Shown here: piece by piece, positions 61,089 to 64,000 of the stretch
Layout: the number at the start of each line of letters is the position of its first letter
How positions within the stretch are numbered: the first letter of the stretch is position 1
Assembly: GCA_030817875.1 (NCBI GenBank)
Contig: JAUSZU010000001.1
Coordinates: forward strand, 4,402,001 to 4,466,000
DNA from: Flavobacterium sp. W4I14
GTDB taxonomy: Bacteria; Bacteroidota; Bacteroidia; Sphingobacteriales; Sphingobacteriaceae
Direction of reading: 5' to 3'
Length of the DNA stretch: 64,000 nucleotides
The notes under the pieces: generated by a model
Databases searched by the model: none
What the model was told of the DNA's origin: nothing
Seen by the model: only the letters and a program-made list of their open reading frames with translations
Program-made: the position numbers and the translations under genes

Positions 61089-61189
61089 TGCAAACATTTT
61101 AATGACCCCGATGTTTAATAAGGATGCTAAATTAGTATTACACGTTAAACACACCTAGTGATAAGTAATTGTACTATGGCTATCAATTT

Positions 61190-61265
61190 CCCGCTGATCA
61201 CACAGATTAACGCAGCATGAAATCCGAAATCAGCGTTTTTCTGCGAAATTTTGCGGGATTATATG
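61190..61265. repeat. Dispersed repeat with GCTGATCACACAGATTAACGC units
   Basis: CCCGCTGATCACACAGATTAACG is followed by the inverse-like AATCAGCGTTTTTCTGCG and TTGCGGGA. It fills part of the 204 bp gap between the decarboxylase and SDR genes. Confidence 0.55.
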
Positions 61266-61272
61266 TACCTTT

Positions 61273-61286
61273 TTATGTTAACATAA
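61273..61286. promoter_or_regulatory. Perfect palindrome TTATGTTAACATAA before the SDR gene
   Basis: This 14-base perfect palindrome ends 6 bases before the ATG at 61293. Its position fits a repressor site; no regulator gene is adjacent. Confidence 0.4.
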
Positions 61287-61292
61287 TACGCT

Positions 61293-61889
61293 ATGAAAAT
61301 AATAATTGTAGGCGCAACAGGCACGTTGGGCAAAAAAGTAGCTGAAGCTTTTGAGCAAAAGCATGAGATCATCCGCGTTGGAAATACCAAAGGTAATGTT
61401 CAGGTAGATATTACCAATGAAGCATCGATTAAAGCCATGTTTGAGCAGACTGGTGCTTTTGATGCCCTGATCAGTACCAGTGGAAAAGGCCCTTTTACGC
61501 CTGTTAGTCAGATGACGGGTGAGGTATTTAAGAGTGGCTTACTGGACAAACTATTGGGTCAGGTTAACCTCGTGCTTATTGGTCAGCATTACATTAATAA
61601 AGGTGGCTCATTTACCCTAACCTCGGGCATATTGGCTGATCATCCTGTAGCTGCTGGTGCCGCACTAAGTGCAGTAAATGGAGGATTAAATTCTTTTGTT
61701 CTTGCTGCTGCTCCAGAACTCGAAAACGGGGTTCGTATAAATGCCATCAGTCCCAACGTGGTTGAAGATTCGCCTGCTTATTTCGATTCTTTTCCTGGCG
61801 AAATTCCGGTTAGTATGGAGAAAGTAGTTAAAGCTTACGAGAAAAGTGTGCTGGGTATTGTAACAGGACAGGTAATAAAGGTTTATTAA
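61293..61889 (+). CDS. Short-chain dehydrogenase/reductase, short form
   Basis: The protein has 198 residues with an N-terminal dinucleotide-binding turn (IIIVGATGTLGKKVAEAFE), DVTN-like VDITNEASI and a C-terminal NAISPNVVEDSP stretch. It is shorter than a typical SDR (~250), and the usual YxxxK pair is not clear; the position has SAVNGGLNSFVLAAAPEL. It is best described as a small SDR-like protein with unknown substrate. Confidence 0.83.
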   Translation: MKIIIVGATGTLGKKVAEAFEQKHEIIRVGNTKGNVQVDITNEASIKAMFEQTGAFDALISTSGKGPFTPVSQMTGEVFKSGLLDKLLGQVNLVLIGQHYINKGGSFTLTSGILADHPVAAGAALSAVNGGLNSFVLAAAPELENGVRINAISPNVVEDSPAYFDSFPGEIPVSMEKVVKAYEKSVLGIVTGQVIKVY

Positions 61890-61995
61890 TTACACTCGGC
61901 ATTTTTAAGACATTTTTTTTAACAAAAGCTTGTTCTAAAATTTTTGATTATTCAAAACCCAAAGCTTTATATTAGTCTATCTAACAAACTCAAGC

Positions 61996-62502
61996 ATGAT
62001 AGAAACAGAACGCCTCATTTTAAAACCTTTAACACACGATCAGCTTTTAAAATACATTAAAGATGATCATTCACTTGAAGAAGAGTTTGGCCTTTTACCA
62101 ACCAAAAAGAACATCTCTCCTTCGCTTCACGACGCTTTGGAAGAAACGATTTTACCTAACGTTTTTGATAAAGATAAAGATTATCTATACCATACCTTAT
62201 GGACAATCATATCTAAACCCGATCATAGAATGGTAGGCGATATCTGTTTTGTTGGTGAGCCTGATCCAAATGGCGAAATCGAAATCGGTTATGGTACTTA
62301 CGAAGAATTTAGAGGTAAGGGTTTTATGACGGAAGCCGTTGGCCGATTAATAGAATGGGCTAAGGAACAGCCAAAAGTGAAATCTGTTTTTGCCGCGACC
62401 ACAAAAGACAATGTGGCCTCGTATTCCATTTTAGAAAAAAACAACTTTATCCATATTGGAGAAGTTGATGATATGTTAAGCTGGAAAATTGAATTGAAGT
62501 AA
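61996..62502 (+). CDS. GNAT family N-acetyltransferase
   Basis: The protein has 168 residues of the RimJ/RimL-like GNAT type (IETERLILKPLTHDQLLKYI, then EIEIGYGTYEEFRGKGFMTEAVGRLIEWA with the acetyl-CoA loop, and YSILEKNNFIHIGE). The acceptor is unknown. It has no evident partner and is followed by a palindromic repeat. Confidence 0.88.
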   Translation: MIETERLILKPLTHDQLLKYIKDDHSLEEEFGLLPTKKNISPSLHDALEETILPNVFDKDKDYLYHTLWTIISKPDHRMVGDICFVGEPDPNGEIEIGYGTYEEFRGKGFMTEAVGRLIEWAKEQPKVKSVFAATTKDNVASYSILEKNNFIHIGEVDDMLSWKIELK

Positions 62503-62552
62503 TGTTGCAGACACGGATTATAAATATGTCTGAATAGAATCTATGTAGTTAA

Positions 62553-62633
62553 CGTCATCCTGAATTTATTTCAGGATCTATCCAACAAGGTTATTTTTTA
62601 CATGAAAGATGCTGAAACAAGTTCAGCATGACG
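62553..62633. repeat. Intergenic palindromic repeat, CGTCATCCTGA type
   Basis: CGTCATCCTGAATTTATTTCAGGATCT and TGCTGAAACAAGTTCAGCATGACG are nested stems with the common CGTCAT/ATGACG ends. It separates the convergent acetyltransferase genes. Confidence 0.8.
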
Positions 62634-62646
62634 ACCGTTTTATAAT

Positions 62647-63157
62647 TTACACCACAATCTCAAACAAACTTAAACTGATTCCTTCATAGTGTTTCGGTAG
62701 CCCCTCGGTTTTTTCCATAGTCACTACGCCAACATAATCAAAGCCACAGCCTGTATAATATTCGAGTAGTTTTTCATTATCCGCCCAGGTGTCCATTCTG
62801 ATAAACTTAATGTTATTCTTTGCAGCGTAATCCTTAGCCCATTTGATAATTTCCTTCACAAAAGAATAACCCCTAAATTCGGGATGGGTTACAATCCTGT
62901 GGATATAAATCGCATCATGATCCCGCTCTCCCCAAATTAACTCATCGTTAAACGTAACGGCAAATACACAGGCCACCACGCCATCTACAAAGAATTTTAT
63001 ATTGGCGGCTTTCATCAATTTCAGTTTGCACCATTTCTCTGCTAAAGCCTTGCCAGTGTTTGTTAAATACTTTCTTTTGATGGGCAATAGCCATATCGTA
63101 AAATTCGAAAATGACATCGATGTCGGCTGACAGGCTGTTTTGTACTTGTAATTGCAT
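62647..63157 (-). pseudogene. Frameshifted GNAT acetyltransferase gene
   Basis: The N-terminal part (QLQVQNSLSADIDVIFEFYD ... EIDESRQYKI) is in one frame and the C-terminal GNAT part (FVDGVVACVFAVTFNDELIW ... VTHPEFRGYSFVKEIIKWA ... YYTGCGFDYVG) in the next. They join near 62995-63005, where one extra T in CTTTGT explains the shift. Restored, the protein would be ~170 residues. Real mutation and sequencing error cannot be separated here. The ATG at 63157 is chosen because a -7 box ends three bases before it. Confidence 0.75.
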
Positions 63158-63160
63158 TGC

Positions 63161-63168
63161 CAAAGTTA
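63161..63168 (-). promoter_or_regulatory. -7 box TAACTTTG before the GNAT pseudogene
   Basis: TAACTTTG on the minus strand matches TAnnTTTG and ends three bases before the ATG at 63157, again a leaderless layout. No -33 element is clear. Confidence 0.45.
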
Positions 63169-63197
63169 CCGATAAATTACAGATTGTGGCTATCGCC

Positions 63198-63267
63198 CGT
63201 CATTCCCATGCAGGTGGGAATCTTAAAGGTTAGCGCATTAAGATTCCAAATCAGGTTGGGAATGACG
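63198..63267. repeat. Intergenic palindromic repeat, CGTCATTCCCA type
   Basis: CGTCATTCCCATGCAGGTGGGAATCTT faces AAGATTCCAAATCAGG then TTGGGAATGACG. It is the same subfamily as 48010-48098. Confidence 0.85.
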
Positions 63268-63340
63268 ACCTCTCTATAAATATCGCTTCAACTCCAATGT
63301 TCCGTTAAAAATGATCATTCAGAATGACAAAAAACAAAAA

Positions 63341-63376
63341 CAGGGCTGCTTTCGCTATGAATGCAGCCCTGTTTTT
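63341..63376 (-). terminator. Intrinsic terminator after der
   Basis: CAGGGCTGC (63341-63349) pairs with GCAGCCCTG (63363-63371); both sides carry A/T runs, so it could work on either strand. It lies about 65 bases past the der stop codon. Confidence 0.88.
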
Positions 63377-63435
63377 AATAATATGGTTAGGCATTTCGAC
63401 CTTAAGCCTTATACCTTCAAGCCCTCAACCTTAAC

Positions 63436-64000
63436 TTATTTCTGTCTGAAATAAATCTGGATCGGTGCACCAGAAAAATCGAAGTTTTCTCTCAATTTGT
63501 TCTCGATGAAACGTTTATACGGATCTTTAATGTACTGTGGCAAGTTGCAGAAAAAAGCAAACATTGGTGAAGTAGCATTAATTTGTGTGATGTATTTAAT
63601 TTTAATGTGTTTCCCTTTTAATGCCGGTGGTGGGAATTTCTCGATCAGCGGCAACATCACATCATTCAATTTAGATGTAGGGATTTTCTTGCTACGGTTT
63701 TTGTAAACTTCCAAAGCCGCTTCAATTGCTTTAAAAATACGTTGCTTGTTTAATACCGAAGTAAATACAATTGGCACATCGGTAAACGGACGGATACGCT
63801 CATGAATCTGCTCTTCGAAAGCTTTCATCGTTTGTGTATTCTTTTCGATCAGATCCCATTTGTTAACCAGAATTACGATCCCTTTTTTGTTCTTCTCGGC
63901 CAGGTGGAAGATATTGATATCCTGACTTTCGATTCCTTCTACTGCATCGATCATTAATACCACAACATCAGCTTCTTCTAAAGCTTTAATGGTACGCATT
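63436..64000 (-). CDS. der: GTPase Der (EngA), 3' part only
   Basis: The gene runs off the right end of the window; 188 codons are visible. They hold the end of the second G domain (VVVLMIDAVEGIESQDINIF, the G4 motif NKWDLIEK, and a SVLNKQRIF G5 region) and the KH-like C-terminal domain (PPALKGKHIKIKYITQINATSPMFAFFCN split over two stretches). Der acts in 50S ribosome assembly. The Met at 63999 is internal, not the start. Confidence 0.95.
   Translation of the reverse strand, partial: MRTIKALEEADVVVLMIDAVEGIESQDINIFHLAEKNKKGIVILVNKWDLIEKNTQTMKAFEEQIHERIRPFTDVPIVFTSVLNKQRIFKAIEAALEVYKNRSKKIPTSKLNDVMLPLIEKFPPPALKGKHIKIKYITQINATSPMFAFFCNLPQYIKDPYKRFIENKLRENFDFSGAPIQIYFRQK

Noticed and set aside
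1..64000. tRNA, rRNA, prophage or insertion sequence
   Set aside because: No tRNA-like cloverleaf, rRNA sequence, transposase or integrase was recognised on either strand when read by eye; a dedicated search was not possible.

Overview
The window looks like a chromosomal segment of a Bacteroidota bacterium of the Sphingobacteriaceae, most like Pedobacter. This rests on PorV and GldJ of the type IX secretion/gliding system, an ExbB-ExbD-ExbD-TonB cassette, a 14-gene nuo operon with a short NuoG, Bacteroidota-type promoters (TTTG ... TAnnTTTG), and many dispersed intergenic palindromes. No rRNA, tRNA, CRISPR array, prophage or transposase was seen. It reads as mostly core genome with a few accessory spots.

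Layout. 1-4342: four co-directional ligase-type genes (ATP-grasp, GCS2-type carboxylate-amine ligase, class I glutamine amidotransferase, ATP-grasp-like), a candidate pathway for an unknown peptide-like metabolite. 4629-7077: small Cys-rich membrane protein, Crp/Fnr regulator, YceI, pirin. 7440-10844: a GH18 / NodB deacetylase / GT2 fusion. 11141-15661: small membrane protein, ispF, porV, then divergent gldJ. 15868-20432 (minus): biotin carrier, DUF4159, rsmE, CNNM/CorC-like protein, ppa, DedA. 20474-34277 (minus): nuoA to nuoN, interrupted between nuoF and nuoG by a frameshifted ORF6N gene. 34360-40173 (minus): exbB, exbD, exbD, tonB, small membrane protein, PstS-like lipoprotein, TPR protein. 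40472-42067: pckA. 42827-47990: threonine operon thrA-thrB-thrC, preceded by a Thr/Ile-rich leader peptide and an intrinsic terminator. 48229-50460: small secreted proteins and a PLP decarboxylase. 50637-55602: metF and metH behind a SAM-I riboswitch. 55717-64000: BI-1 family protein, unknown protein, murQ, S41 protease, histidine-decarboxylase-like enzyme, SDR, two acetyltransferase genes (one frameshifted) and the 3' part of der.

How parts work together. Threonine synthesis appears attenuated by translation of its leader peptide; methionine synthesis is tied to SAM; complex I, PEP carboxykinase and pyrophosphatase form a central-energy block; the TonB cassette would energise outer-membrane import.

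The most unusual signals are not protein families. (1) The threonine attenuator. (2) The ORF6N locus, where a palindrome inside the coding sequence resembles palindromes just upstream of the start codon. (3) A recurring class of short-period tandem-plus-inverted repeats at about nine intergenic places, which also intrudes into coding sequence (a MetH insertion, a signal peptide). (4) Several families of intergenic palindromes sharing CGTCAT...ATGACG ends.
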